The notes beneath the pieces are model-generated. The model searched no databases. It saw nothing but the letters and a program-made list of their open reading frames with translations, and was not told where the DNA came from. Source: Streptomyces zagrosensis (GTDB taxonomy: Bacteria > Actinomycetota > Actinomycetes > Streptomycetales > Streptomycetaceae). Taken from it: a stretch of 64,000 bases of DNA. The translations under genes were made by a program, and so were the position numbers. How positions within the stretch are numbered: the first letter of the stretch is position 1; every line of letters begins with the position of its first letter. Shown here piece by piece: positions 17,501 through 24,762 of this stretch. The stretch lies in assembly GCF_014203645.1 (NCBI RefSeq), contig NZ_JACHJL010000026.1, forward strand, positions 35,274 through 99,273. Direction: 5' to 3'.

Positions 17501-18330
17501 GGCTCCGGGTCGATCGCTCCGCGGTGAATCCACTGCGCCCGCTGCGAGGGGGAGAGCAGCAGCCGATAGGGCAGTTCGATGCCGGTGTACGGGTGGACCG
17601 GGTCGCCGAACGGGTCCTGCGGGCTGCGCCGGACCGCCGCCGGGGCGCTGACGGACGCTTCGGGTGTGGCAGCCGGTTCGGCTGTGATGACAGGTGATTC
17701 GGGTGTGCTGACGGACGATTCGGGTGCGGCGGCAGGTGGTTCGGGTGCGGTGACAGTCCGATCATGTGCGGTGACCTCGATGACGGCGCCGGCCGCTGCT
17801 GCCGCGGCGAGTGTCGCGTCGGTGCCGTAGCGGGCACTGAGCTCGGCGGTGGTACGCAGCAGCCGCACCAGCGCGGTGGCCCTGGCCGGGGCGTCTGCGT
17901 CGAGGCGATTGTCGTCCTCGGTGGCTGCCTGCGCTGGTGCGGGGCCCGCGAGCTGGATGGACGTGGTGGTATCCGGTTCGCGGGCCGCGTCCACGATGCG
18001 CAGCGGCAGGTCCCGCATGGCTTCGAGCAGGCCCGTTTCGGAGTACAAGATGGCGTCCGTTGCGCGGACCTCGAAGACGAGGACGCTTCGGCCGCTGATC
18101 AACGAGCCCACGGGGGCGTTCGCCGGCGGGGTGGGGCTCTCCTCCTGGAACGCCTCCTCGATGATGTGTTGCGGTCCGAAGGCAACGGTCAACAGCCCGT
18201 CTAGGGCCTCGTCAGCACGGACCAGATAGCGGCGCCCCAGTCGGTTGTCGAAGACCAGTCCGACGAAACTGAACGTGAGGTCCAGCAAGTCGGTGCCGCG
18301 CAGAACGCGAAGTGGTGCCGGTGTACTCAT
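14542..18330 (-). CDS. very large protein of unknown function (1262 aa), first gene of a pair
   Basis: I cannot assign this protein to a described family with confidence. Residues 1 to about 100 are beta-rich (LLDLTFSFVGLVFDN). A Pro/Ala/Ser linker at about 200-240 has repeated PESP/PEAS units. A central domain holds a distinctive CPFGHRADLIQVTERKF stretch (about 403-420). About 750-870 is strongly helical (NFFTESINAVTGFLSELRR). About 920-1210 is a run of amphipathic beta-strands rich in Gly and aromatics (VSMLGGGGFFGIVLTPKRV, LTWQPGKVSGRAKITISIH), as in elongated beta-structures. No signal peptide. The ATG at 18330 is preferred because GAGGGG lies 5 nt upstream; a GTG at 18387 would add 19 residues without a ribosome site. 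The next gene begins 3 nt after the stop. Confidence 0.7.
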   Translation of the reverse strand: MSTPAPLRVLRGTDLLDLTFSFVGLVFDNRLGRRYLVRADEALDGLLTVAFGPQHIIEEAFQEESPTPPANAPVGSLISGRSVLVFEVRATDAILYSETGLLEAMRDLPLRIVDAAREPDTTTSIQLAGPAPAQAATEDDNRLDADAPARATALVRLLRTTAELSARYGTDATLAAAAAAGAVIEVTAHDRTVTAPEPPAAAPESSVSTPESPVITAEPAATPEASVSAPAAVRRSPQDPFGDPVHPYTGIELPYRLLLSPSQRAQWIHRGAIDPEPGERVELWHTRLTHRAGLPQDRTVRAVWNRDRGPDPGAPETFTASLSAAHRNAIVELTSNDGLTTPEGQPFTPLPVAVDTLMLSAVGGWLDSLGQWPSRPSGITLSEWRHRAAMGRDHYVRVMFSGFLCPFGHRADLIQVTERKFDDARAAYLFQRRFIVVRQPLRTYDVKRALPIGAAETSPLANVQFPFTSVRIDTLVTPNLTNDIPTPESCHFFPATRAETPFRFKVTAVDHEGRTVEFRTPLLFLTEDRGSQGQLAAIVAEYNALAPMPLAASDASFEPAPETTADLLGQAVALAPSFKPDDTSLDVAQMVWGVEAPPGLHTPSLSDTHFFPQLRWAAVTVPAVSQLSGNDFTVPVTYAKRFTESGFSQIDQGLRKANLGEVFVNVLPVLGAPDLPLAMNFGKQSDRSGGLVAPSFDVAGLSRKTGPVSGVVAGGADALESIANGTFEPTDFFHASDVLGLLGANLLGILPLADLVKKAGLDQPLKVPNFFTESINAVTGFLSELRRIRDLIENEAERYSPAGRRVLQTAEALVKVIGAYLAQALSGKPGPIDLAQIDTAFNAFDAALTELLNTLPPGADPGVRALLDRVRQTVATWNNSAGQVLSLRQAVEKAGKGAKLPETINARLEWNPEIKPFPPGDPIFVPHAEPGKPTGRFSLVVDLRGSLRPDLSSGADVTCSLEEFDLVLVPSFNAMRLNFERIRFTARAGKKLDVEVAFRGVEFIGPLSFVETLRQLIPFDGFSDPPGIQVSSSGIVASYALPLPNLAVGVFSLENLRLAAYLNLPFIGKSLEVGFSFCTRQAPFRLTVSMLGGGGFFGIVLTPKRVAVLEAALEFGAAVSMNLGVASGSLSVMAGIYFRLELDSGEARLAGYFRARGEVDVLGIVSASIELYLELTWQPGKVSGRAKITISIHIGFWSQSVTIECEKTFVGGGESQDALAGPAPEAVRPPTFAQMMSPYPDPVTGARRDPVDEYCTAFAEVS

Positions 18331-18498
18331 TGATGCCCCTCGTGCCGTGCGCTCGGGGAAGTTCGGGAGGAGAGCAAGATCGGCCACCCAATCGACAATC
18401 GGACACCATCGGCGGGCGCATCCCTTTGTCTACCGCGAACCACGCACGGGACGTAGAGGCCAAACGGGTGACATGACGCCCATGCCACGCCGGGCCGT

Positions 18499-18521
18499 GG
18501 GGGGCCGTGGGGCAGCCCCCC
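18499..18521 (-). terminator. G/C stem-loop after the TIM-barrel gene
   Basis: A 7-bp perfect stem (18499-18505 with 18515-18521, GGGGGGC/GCCCCCC) with a 9-nt loop lies directly past the stop at 18526 on the minus strand. Confidence 0.45.
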
Positions 18522-18525
18522 GGAG

Positions 18526-19689
18526 TCAGCGGTCGCGGCAGGCACGCTCGAAGTGCCGGGCCAGTGCGTGGAAGGACTCCTTGGTCTCCCAGTGCCAGTC
18601 GGACTCCTTGTCGTCGGGCCGTTTCCTGATGGTCTTGACGATGCTGTAGCTCGCCATGTCCAGGTCGTAGAGCGGGTCCGCGACGTGCGGAGAGTCGGGG
18701 CTGACGAAGCTGTACACCATGGCCGCGTAGAGATTCATCGACTCGAAGACGTCGAAGACTTCGCTGAGGTACGCGGCTTGAGTGCGCTCACTGCGGACCA
18801 GACCGCCCTTGATCTGCGGCGGCTCCTTGCCGTAATCCACGACGTTCCAGCCCATACCGCCTTGCTCGGGGGCGCCCTGAAAGGTGCAGGTGCCGCACTC
18901 GGAGATGGCCACCGGCTTGCCCCAGCGCTGGAACGTCAGCAGTTCCCGGACGTAGTCGGCCCGGTCACGGAAGTACGCGTAGTAGTTGACACTGACGATG
19001 TCGAACAGATTCCAGTCCACCTCCTCATCGGCCGCCGCTCCGTACGTCAGCTCGCCACGGAAGACGGACCTGCCCACGGCCGCCGCACGGGCGATGAACG
19101 CGTGCAGTCGCCGCGCCATGAGCTCCGGGTCGTACGCGCCGCTGAGCAGGTTCTCGATGCGTTCCAGGACATCGGCGCCCGGCACGATCCCCGGTACGTA
19201 GAGCACGAACTCGCAGCCGACGCTGAGGTGCACCCGAGCGCCCTGCCGACGCAACTGTTCGGCGTGCCGGCCCGTCTCCGCGAGATGGTCGAGGATCTCT
19301 CTCGGCGGGCAGTCCCCGAGCCTTGGTTGGAGCCAGACGTGCAGCCCGCGCTCGGCGGCTTCGGTGGAGGTGGACCCGAGACGGTCGATGCCATCTCCCC
19401 AGACAGAGACGGAGCTGGCGTGCAGCTCGTCCTTGATCGCCCGGATGTCCTGACGCATCGTGGCCATGGTCCAGCCCGCGTCGGTCATGCCCTCGCCGAC
19501 CTCGTAGCACACCCCCCGGTAGGTCAGGCCGCGCCGCCTGCCCGCGCCGGACGCTGGCTGCGCCGCGCCGGGCGCCGGCTGCCTCGCCGCCGCCTGGCCC
19601 GCTCCCCAGAGCGACCCCGTCGCCGCAGCGCCCCCGGCAGCCCCTGCCACGGCCAAGAACCGTGCCCGGCTGAATCCTTCGTTGCGCAC
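18526..19689 (-). CDS. secreted TIM-barrel (glycoside-hydrolase-like) protein
   Basis: The 387-aa product begins with an exported leader that is Tat-like but has Arg-Ala-Arg in place of the twin arginine (FSRARFLAVAGAAGG). The body has a (beta/alpha)8 pattern: DIRAIKDELHASSVSVWGDG, GLHVWLQPRL, VHLSVGCEFVLY, FRGELTYGA, FDIVSVNYYAYF and KPVAISECGTCTFQGA. The last resembles the nucleophile strand of clan GH-A enzymes, and the Glu in RGELTYG could be an acid/base residue. From memory, relatives in Streptomyces often carry the label 'abortive infection protein'; nothing here supports a phage role, so I do not adopt it. The GTG at 19689 is chosen because GGGAGG lies 5 nt upstream; an in-frame GTG at 19701 lacks a ribosome site. 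Confidence 0.65.
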   Translation of the reverse strand: MRNEGFSRARFLAVAGAAGGAAATGSLWGAGQAAARQPAPGAAQPASGAGRRRGLTYRGVCYEVGEGMTDAGWTMATMRQDIRAIKDELHASSVSVWGDGIDRLGSTSTEAAERGLHVWLQPRLGDCPPREILDHLAETGRHAEQLRRQGARVHLSVGCEFVLYVPGIVPGADVLERIENLLSGAYDPELMARRLHAFIARAAAVGRSVFRGELTYGAAADEEVDWNLFDIVSVNYYAYFRDRADYVRELLTFQRWGKPVAISECGTCTFQGAPEQGGMGWNVVDYGKEPPQIKGGLVRSERTQAAYLSEVFDVFESMNLYAAMVYSFVSPDSPHVADPLYDLDMASYSIVKTIRKRPDDKESDWHWETKESFHALARHFERACRDR

Positions 19690-19869
19690 CGCGCCTCCCA
19701 CGTGTCGGATATCCAGTGGTCGCGCCTACGGGCGGTGCGACCTGGCTCCAGTGTGGAAAGCAGCGGCGCGGCGGGGCATCAGCCGATGGTCCACGGCCTG
19801 ACAACCAAGGGATGAACAAGAGCGCCGCGTGAGCGACTTAGGTCACAGAGGTGGGCCCGGTGTGGTGTG

Positions 19870-20916
19870 TTATCGCAGTTTCTTCGCGTCCCGCACGGCC
19901 GCCGCGAGGTGCTCGATCACCGGCGCGTACCCGGCATAGCTGTACCGCTCCTCCATCGACCACGGAACGATCTGCCCCGCCCGGACCGCGGGGAGTTGGC
20001 GCCAGGTGGGCTTTTGATCGAGGTCCTTGCGGCGCATGGCGGCTGCGCGGTTGTCCATCATGATGAGGTCGGCGTGGTAGCGGTCGGCGTTCTCCCAGCT
20101 CAGGAACTCCCAAAAGCCCCACTTATCGCTCTTTTTTCCCTCCACGAACTCCACCCCGAGGTCCTTGAAGTAGTGGAGATCGCAGTACGCATCGGGGACT
20201 GCGACGTACATCTGGTCGGGGGAACCAGTCATGGCCATCACCTTCAACCCCCCATTGGCCCGGGCCGCCTCGCGCAGGGTCTCGGCCGCGCGCTCGAAGC
20301 GGGCCTTGGCCTGGGCCGGCTGCTGGGCCCGCAGATCGGCGCCGAGCGCCACCGCGAGGTCGGCGGTGCGCTCCAGCGGCTTCAGCAGGGAGCGGTGCGC
20401 ACCCGCGATGCCCACCGTGCGCGCAAGGGTTTCGATCTTCTTCTGACTCTCCCCGGGTACGAACCACAGTGCTGGCGGCGGGAACATCGTGCTGACCAAC
20501 AGGTCGGGCCGCAGGGCCACGTACTTCTCGATGTTGAACTGACCCCACTGCTCGCCGACGCTGGTCAGCTTGTCCAGGTCGAGGCGTCCGGCCTGCGGGT
20601 TGGGCTTGCCGTCGATTGGCTTGCTGGGCCCGAAGATGCCCGTGCATTCGATGCCGTAGTCGTACAGGGCCGCGGCGGCGCTGACGAAGGCGACGATGCG
20701 CTGCGGTCGCCGGTCCAAGGTGACGGTACGGCCGCGGTCGTCCTTGAAGTGCCAGGCGCCATCGTCACCCTTCTGTCCGGACCCCGAACTCTTCGAGTCG
20801 CCGTTCGCGTCGTCCTTCCCACAGGCGGCGAGCAGCGGACTCAGGGCCAGGGCGCCGCCGAGGGCGAGCAGGTGTCGGCGGGAGGTCAACGGCGTGTCAG
20901 CGCGAGGGGAGCCCAT
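19870..20916 (-). CDS. iron-siderophore ABC transporter substrate-binding lipoprotein
   Basis: This is a 348-aa protein with a Tat lipoprotein signal: SRRHLL at about 12-17, hydrophobic core, and lipobox LAAC with the lipidated Cys at about 32. A Ser/Gly/Asp-rich linker follows, then a FecB/BtuF-type fold (RGRTVTLDRRPQRIVAFV, YVALRPDLLVSTMF, YHADLIMMDNRAA, LPAVRAGQIVPW). Such proteins sit on the outer face of the membrane and deliver ferric siderophores to an ABC importer. No permease or ATPase gene adjoins it, so it must work with a transporter encoded elsewhere. The iron box at 20947-20965, about 30 bp before the ATG, indicates repression by DmdR/IdeR under iron-replete conditions. Confidence 0.9.
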   Translation of the reverse strand: MGSPRADTPLTSRRHLLALGGALALSPLLAACGKDDANGDSKSSGSGQKGDDGAWHFKDDRGRTVTLDRRPQRIVAFVSAAAALYDYGIECTGIFGPSKPIDGKPNPQAGRLDLDKLTSVGEQWGQFNIEKYVALRPDLLVSTMFPPPALWFVPGESQKKIETLARTVGIAGAHRSLLKPLERTADLAVALGADLRAQQPAQAKARFERAAETLREAARANGGLKVMAMTGSPDQMYVAVPDAYCDLHYFKDLGVEFVEGKKSDKWGFWEFLSWENADRYHADLIMMDNRAAAMRRKDLDQKPTWRQLPAVRAGQIVPWSMEERYSYAGYAPVIEHLAAAVRDAKKLR

Positions 20917-20946
20917 AGCGGTGCATCTCTCATCAGAGCGGAATGT

Positions 20947-20965
20947 GTAGGTGAGGCTAACCTAA
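20947..20965 (-). promoter_or_regulatory. iron box (DmdR/IdeR operator)
   Basis: GTAGGTGAGGCTAACCTAA matches the actinobacterial iron-box palindrome TTAGGTTAGGCTAACCTAA at 17 of 19 positions. It sits about 30 bp upstream of the siderophore-binding protein start, where it would overlap the promoter. Confidence 0.85.
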
Positions 20966-21059
20966 CTTGCAGCGATGAGATAGCGCCGGTGAGCCGCTTC
21001 GCCGGCACAGCGGTCATTGCGGCCTTCCGGCACCGGCAGAGCTCGTGTCCTCAGTGTCC

Positions 21060-21455
21060 TCAGTACCGCTGGGTCTTTTGGCTCTCGGCTGCACGGCCGG
21101 CCTCGCCCATGCGCCGCACGGTGTCTACCCGTTCGCTGAGGTGGTCAAGCTGCTTCTCGAACCGCTCCAGTTGGTGCTGCATCGTGTGCACGGCCTGTAC
21201 GACGGCGCGGATCGTGGGGTCAAGCTCCGGGTCGGCCACGACGACACCCGGCCCCAGCAGGTTCGCCATCAAGAGCCCGCCATCGGCAAGCTGCCGGTAC
21301 GCGGCCTCAACCGCCCGCGTGAGTACGCGCAACTCCGCAGCCAGGCTCTCCGGGCTGGGGAGCGCGTCACCCGGCCGGTACACCCCTTCGGTGATATCGC
21401 CGCGTACCTTCGCGACGATGTCCTCAGTCCCCAGCATCCTGCGCATCCGCTCCAT
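21060..21455 (-). CDS. GntR-like winged-helix regulator
   Basis: This 131-aa protein has a winged-helix DNA-binding domain at about residues 10-75: DIVAKVRGDITEGVYRPGDALP, PSPESLAAELRVLTRAVEAA and YRQLADGGLL. This is the GntR pattern, although the usual SR-x-TVR recognition helix is modified (LTRAVEAAY). Residues about 83-131 form a heptad-like helix (AVVQAVHTMQHQLERFEKQL) ending in a polar tail, in place of a classical effector domain, so it may dimerise by coiled coil. Short GntR proteins of this type are common in Streptomyces, sometimes beside conjugation or xenobiotic genes. The ATG at 21455 lacks a good ribosome site; ATG at 21446 has GGAG 5 nt before it and is a fair alternative. Targets are unknown. 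Confidence 0.75.
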   Translation of the reverse strand: MERMRRMLGTEDIVAKVRGDITEGVYRPGDALPSPESLAAELRVLTRAVEAAYRQLADGGLLMANLLGPGVVVADPELDPTIRAVVQAVHTMQHQLERFEKQLDHLSERVDTVRRMGEAGRAAESQKTQRY

Positions 21456-21598
21456 ACCGAGAACGTAACCAGTGATCAGCCGTTTTGTCTGCGAGCCACG
21501 ATGCTGTCAGCAACGGCGCGCGGTGGTCAGCTCCGGTACTCCCCCGCGGCGGCGGTCGCGATCGAGCAGGGCGCCCCAGTCGGGTCCGACAGCGTGCT

Positions 21599-21622
21599 TG
21601 ACCTCAACTGGACTTGAGGTCA
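21599..21622 (+). promoter_or_regulatory. SoxR-like (MerR-family) palindrome before the esterase gene
   Basis: The 9-bp arms TGACCTCAA (21599-21607) and TTGAGGTCA (21614-21622) are perfect complements around a 6-bp centre. The central 18 bases match the known SoxR box CCTCAAGTTAACTTGAGG at 15 of 18 positions. TTGACC at 21598-21603 could be a -35 element, so the palindrome would sit in the promoter spacer as for MerR-family activators. A clear -10 is not visible, and the ATG is only 13 nt downstream. Confidence 0.6.
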
Positions 21623-21634
21623 GAAGGTGGCCCC

Positions 21635-22939
21635 ATGGCGATCTCACCGGAACAGCACACTGCGATGCAGAACTGGATCAGGAGCACGGCGCACCCCCTG
21701 ACCACCGTGGGCCTCTCGGCACCGCTGGATGATCTGAGGCCACTCCTGGGCATGCTCGATGAGCGGACGGCCGTGGTGGGATACGGGGCCGGAACACGTG
21801 GAGCGCATGAACTCTTCGCACTCCAGGTGCGCATCGCCAGGCTTCTGGTCGGAGAGGCCGGATTTCGCGCCGTCGCCTTCGACCAGGACTGGACGCTCGG
21901 CGTCCGGCTCGACACCTACGTACGCACCGGCGCCGGAGATCCCGTGGCGTTGCTGATGTCCGCGGAGCCCTTCTGCCGTACCGCTGAGGTGCTGGCCCTC
22001 GTCCGGTGGATGCGCGCCTTCAACGAGGCCCACCCGCACGACCCCGTCCGCTTCGTTGGGGTCAGCCCCCACGAGACGGGTCCATCGGCATACGACACGG
22101 TGGCCGACTACGTGCGCCGAGCCGCACCTGAGCTGCTGGACGAGTTGGAGTCCTGTTACGCCGACCTGCGACCGCAAGGCGAGATGCCTGCGCACACGCG
22201 TCATTTCCGCGCCCTGTCACACAGGCGGGCCTGGTGCGACCGGGCGCGAGCGGCCCACGCCCTGGTGGCGGGGGTACCAGGCTCCGATGGTCATGCCTGG
22301 GCGCTCCACACCGCCCGCGTGATCGTCCAGTTCCACGAACTCCACGACCACGACCACGATTCGCTGGACCCGCACAACATGGCCTACTACGAGCGGTCCA
22401 TCGCCGAGAACGTCGCGTGGTGGCACCAACACACCGGGCACAAGGTGCTGTTGTGGACCTCCAGCTCCCATTCCGCCAAGGCGCACGCCCGGGCCATCAG
22501 CTTCCCGCCGAACCCGGCACATGCCTCGCGCAACGCCGGCAGTCACCTCCACGCCCAGTTCAGGGACCGGTACCTGTCGATCGGGCTCACCTTCGGCCGC
22601 GGTGAACTGGCCACGTACGCCGACACCCCGCCCCACCGGGTGCCCAGACCCGCGCCACCACTGGTGGAGTCGGTACTGGGCGACGAGGCGGCAGGTGACT
22701 ACCTGCTGAATCTCCGCACGGCCGCTCCGCAGCCGGTTACCGACTGGCTCGTACAGACCGCCACGTTCCGGGCCATCGGACCACGCTACGACCCGGACAA
22801 CGACACCGCTCACCACATGACGGGCGGTTCCCTGACCGAGTGGTTCGACGTCCTCGTACACCGGCGACATGTGACACCGGCCCGCCCTCTGCATCGTGCG
22901 GAGCCTTCAGCGAAGACACGACGTGACCCGCCGACTTAA
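21635..22939 (+). CDS. erythromycin-esterase-family protein
   Basis: This is a 434-aa protein. The pattern follows the erythromycin esterase (EreA/B-like) family: ERTAVVGYGAGTRGAHELF for the conserved GE/G-T-H-G region, then FRAVAFDQDW, LLMSAEPFCRTAEVLALVRWMR, VRFVGVSP, RARAAHALV, NMAYYERSIAENVAWW and a VLLWTSSSHSAKAH stretch containing the conserved His. EreA-type members hydrolyse macrolide lactones, while most actinobacterial homologues are of unknown substrate. In the canonical motif a Glu precedes the His-Gly pair; here GAGTRGAHE is a variant. The ATG at 21635 follows AAGGTGG. The palindrome at 21599-21622 suggests control by a MerR-type regulator, but none is encoded next door. Confidence 0.82.
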   Translation: MAISPEQHTAMQNWIRSTAHPLTTVGLSAPLDDLRPLLGMLDERTAVVGYGAGTRGAHELFALQVRIARLLVGEAGFRAVAFDQDWTLGVRLDTYVRTGAGDPVALLMSAEPFCRTAEVLALVRWMRAFNEAHPHDPVRFVGVSPHETGPSAYDTVADYVRRAAPELLDELESCYADLRPQGEMPAHTRHFRALSHRRAWCDRARAAHALVAGVPGSDGHAWALHTARVIVQFHELHDHDHDSLDPHNMAYYERSIAENVAWWHQHTGHKVLLWTSSSHSAKAHARAISFPPNPAHASRNAGSHLHAQFRDRYLSIGLTFGRGELATYADTPPHRVPRPAPPLVESVLGDEAAGDYLLNLRTAAPQPVTDWLVQTATFRAIGPRYDPDNDTAHHMTGGSLTEWFDVLVHRRHVTPARPLHRAEPSAKTRRDPPT

Positions 22940-23068
22940 GCGTCCAGCACACTCGGTTGGCCCGGCGACGGGGTTCGGCAGCAGATCCCTGATCGGCTGC
23001 GGACGTCGTGAGCTTCAGATGCGTGCCAGTGGAGTTCTGACCGACGAGCAGGCGCTGGGCGGTCAGAG

Positions 23069-24319
23069 CTAGCCCATGATGGCCTGCATCTCCTGCTGGA
23101 TGATCTCCGGGAACGGCACGTCGTCGTAGTTACCGAGGATGACGCCGACCCAACCGGTGGCGGGGTAGATGTTCCAACTGGCGAAGCTGCCGGGGTTGAC
23201 GCCGGCGCGCCCGTTCACCCACTGGCCCTTGATGAGGTTGACCGGCATCATGTAGGCCGCGAACGACGCGTCGGCGGGAGCTGCCTGGCCGGCCAGGCCA
23301 CCGCCCTGCGGAGCCAGCGGGATCTTGGCCCCGGTCAACAGCTCGGCGTAGGGCCGGTCCAGCACCGTGCCGTCACCCAGCGCGTGCGCGAATCGGACCA
23401 GGTCCGGCGCGGTGGCGAAGCCGCCGTCCCCGGGGGGATCGATGAAGTAGCGGCCTGGGTTCTTGCCCAGTTGGTACGGGTCCGGGCTGCCTTTGTCCAA
23501 GTTGCGGACGGCATCCACCCGGCTGCCATCGGCCTGCCGCATGTACGAGTGCGCGATGTGCTTGTCGGTGAGCCACTGCGGCCTGGTGTAGAACGCCGTG
23601 CCGGTCATGCCGCAACGCCCGAAGATGTGTTCCTCGACGTAGTCCCAGTACGTCATGCCGGTCACGGCCTCGACGATCAGTGCGGGGATGGCGACCTCGG
23701 CGCCGGCGTGGTCGGTGGGAGTGCCGGGAGCGGCCACCAACTCCGACTGCCGGGCCCATCGCTCGTAGAACTCGTGCACTTCATCCCGGCTTTGGAAGAC
23801 GCGTTGCAGATCCTCCTGCGGGGTGTTCAGCCCGGAGGTGCCGGAGAGCAAGTGGTGGATGGTCACCTTCTCGGCGATCTCCTTGGCGAAGCCCGTCAGG
23901 TGGGTGCCCACCGAGTCCGAGAGCGTCACCTTGCCCTGCTGCGCCAGCTGCAAGATGGCCACCGCGCCGAACGGCTTGCCCGCCGAGGACAGGTTGAACG
24001 CGACGCCCTCGTGGTTGCGGATCTCCTTCTCCTTGTCGGCCATGCCGTAGCTGCGCGATAACACCGTCCGGCCCCGGTGCGACAGCAACACCACGCCGGA
24101 GAACTTGTCCTCAGCGGCTAGCTTCGCCACATACCGGTCGTAAGCTCCGCCGGGCCGGGTGTCCGGCGGGATCGCTTTGAGGTCGGTTGGAGCCGAGTCG
24201 GCGTGGACGGGCGGGGTGTCCACCAGCTGTGCGCCGGCCGCCGCCACGCCGGCGGTCGCCAGTCCGCCCCACCTGAGCAGCCGCCGCCGGTCGATACCAC
24301 GTACAAAATCCGAGTCCAT
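23069..24319 (-). CDS. Tat-exported serine-hydrolase (beta-lactamase-fold) protein with degraded motifs
   Basis: This 416-aa protein has a Tat signal (DRRRLLRWGG at 10-19, cleavage about VHA-40) and a class C beta-lactamase/PBP-like fold. The SxxK motif is present: SSAGKPF, with Ser112 and Lys115. The second motif, normally Tyr-Ser-Asn before the IVEAVTG helix (211-221), aligns to His204-Ala205-Gly206, so the general-base Tyr is absent. The usual His-x-Gly region near the C-terminus reads GRAGVNPG. The acylating serine could still react, but normal deacylation or peptidase chemistry is doubtful. Family members include esterases, D-aminopeptidases and non-catalytic binders. An upstream in-frame GTG at 24325 is an alternative start; neither has a strong ribosome site. 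Confidence 0.8.
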   Translation of the reverse strand: MDSDFVRGIDRRRLLRWGGLATAGVAAAGAQLVDTPPVHADSAPTDLKAIPPDTRPGGAYDRYVAKLAAEDKFSGVVLLSHRGRTVLSRSYGMADKEKEIRNHEGVAFNLSSAGKPFGAVAILQLAQQGKVTLSDSVGTHLTGFAKEIAEKVTIHHLLSGTSGLNTPQEDLQRVFQSRDEVHEFYERWARQSELVAAPGTPTDHAGAEVAIPALIVEAVTGMTYWDYVEEHIFGRCGMTGTAFYTRPQWLTDKHIAHSYMRQADGSRVDAVRNLDKGSPDPYQLGKNPGRYFIDPPGDGGFATAPDLVRFAHALGDGTVLDRPYAELLTGAKIPLAPQGGGLAGQAAPADASFAAYMMPVNLIKGQWVNGRAGVNPGSFASWNIYPATGWVGVILGNYDDVPFPEIIQQEMQAIMG

Positions 24320-24762
24320 GATCACTTTTCTTTTCCGATCGACGAACCGACCGTCGATGTGCGGTGGTCCAGGCGTCCACTGAAGGCGGATGACTGTTGC
24401 GGTGGCGTATGCGTTTTTCCATACGCTCGCGATATACCCCGAGCCCAGGGCATCCAGGAACTGCGGCGGAAGCCATCACGTCGAACTCGCCCCGGCCGTC
24501 GAACTCTTCACCTTGGGAGCGTCCCTGCACTGGGCGTGAACCGGCCACCGCATTCACCGACTACCGCAGTGCCCCCGCCGGGCCGCACACGGTGCTGTAC
24601 GCCGTGCTGTACACAGCCCTGTACGCGGCGCTGTACGCGGATATCGCCGCCGGTCACCGCCGCGCCCTCGCGCACGACCGGCCATGGCCCGACCCCGAAT
24701 GCGAAGCCCTTATGGAAGCCGCCACCCGTCCCGGTGCCCAGCACCGGTTACGGGTCCGGGCG
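24320..24762. other. intergenic region with a 12-bp tandem repeat
   Basis: About 440 bp lie between the serine-hydrolase start and the end of the first lectin gene. I see no supported gene. A 12-bp unit containing CTGTAC repeats four times at 24592-24639. A plus-strand frame through it (LYAVLYTALYAALYAD, then DRPWPDPECEALMEAA) looks slightly protein-like but has no stop until it runs far antisense to the lectin gene, so it may be a decayed coding remnant. Confidence 0.45.
24592..24639. repeat. 12-bp tandem repeat, four imperfect copies
   Basis: Units start at 24592, 24604, 24616 and 24628, each a variant of GTGCTGTACGCC. Confidence 0.85.

Noticed and set aside
18526..19689. 'Abortive infection' defence label for the TIM-barrel protein
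   Set aside because: That name seems attached to some relatives by database transfer; the sequence shows an exported hydrolase-like barrel and no phage-defence context.
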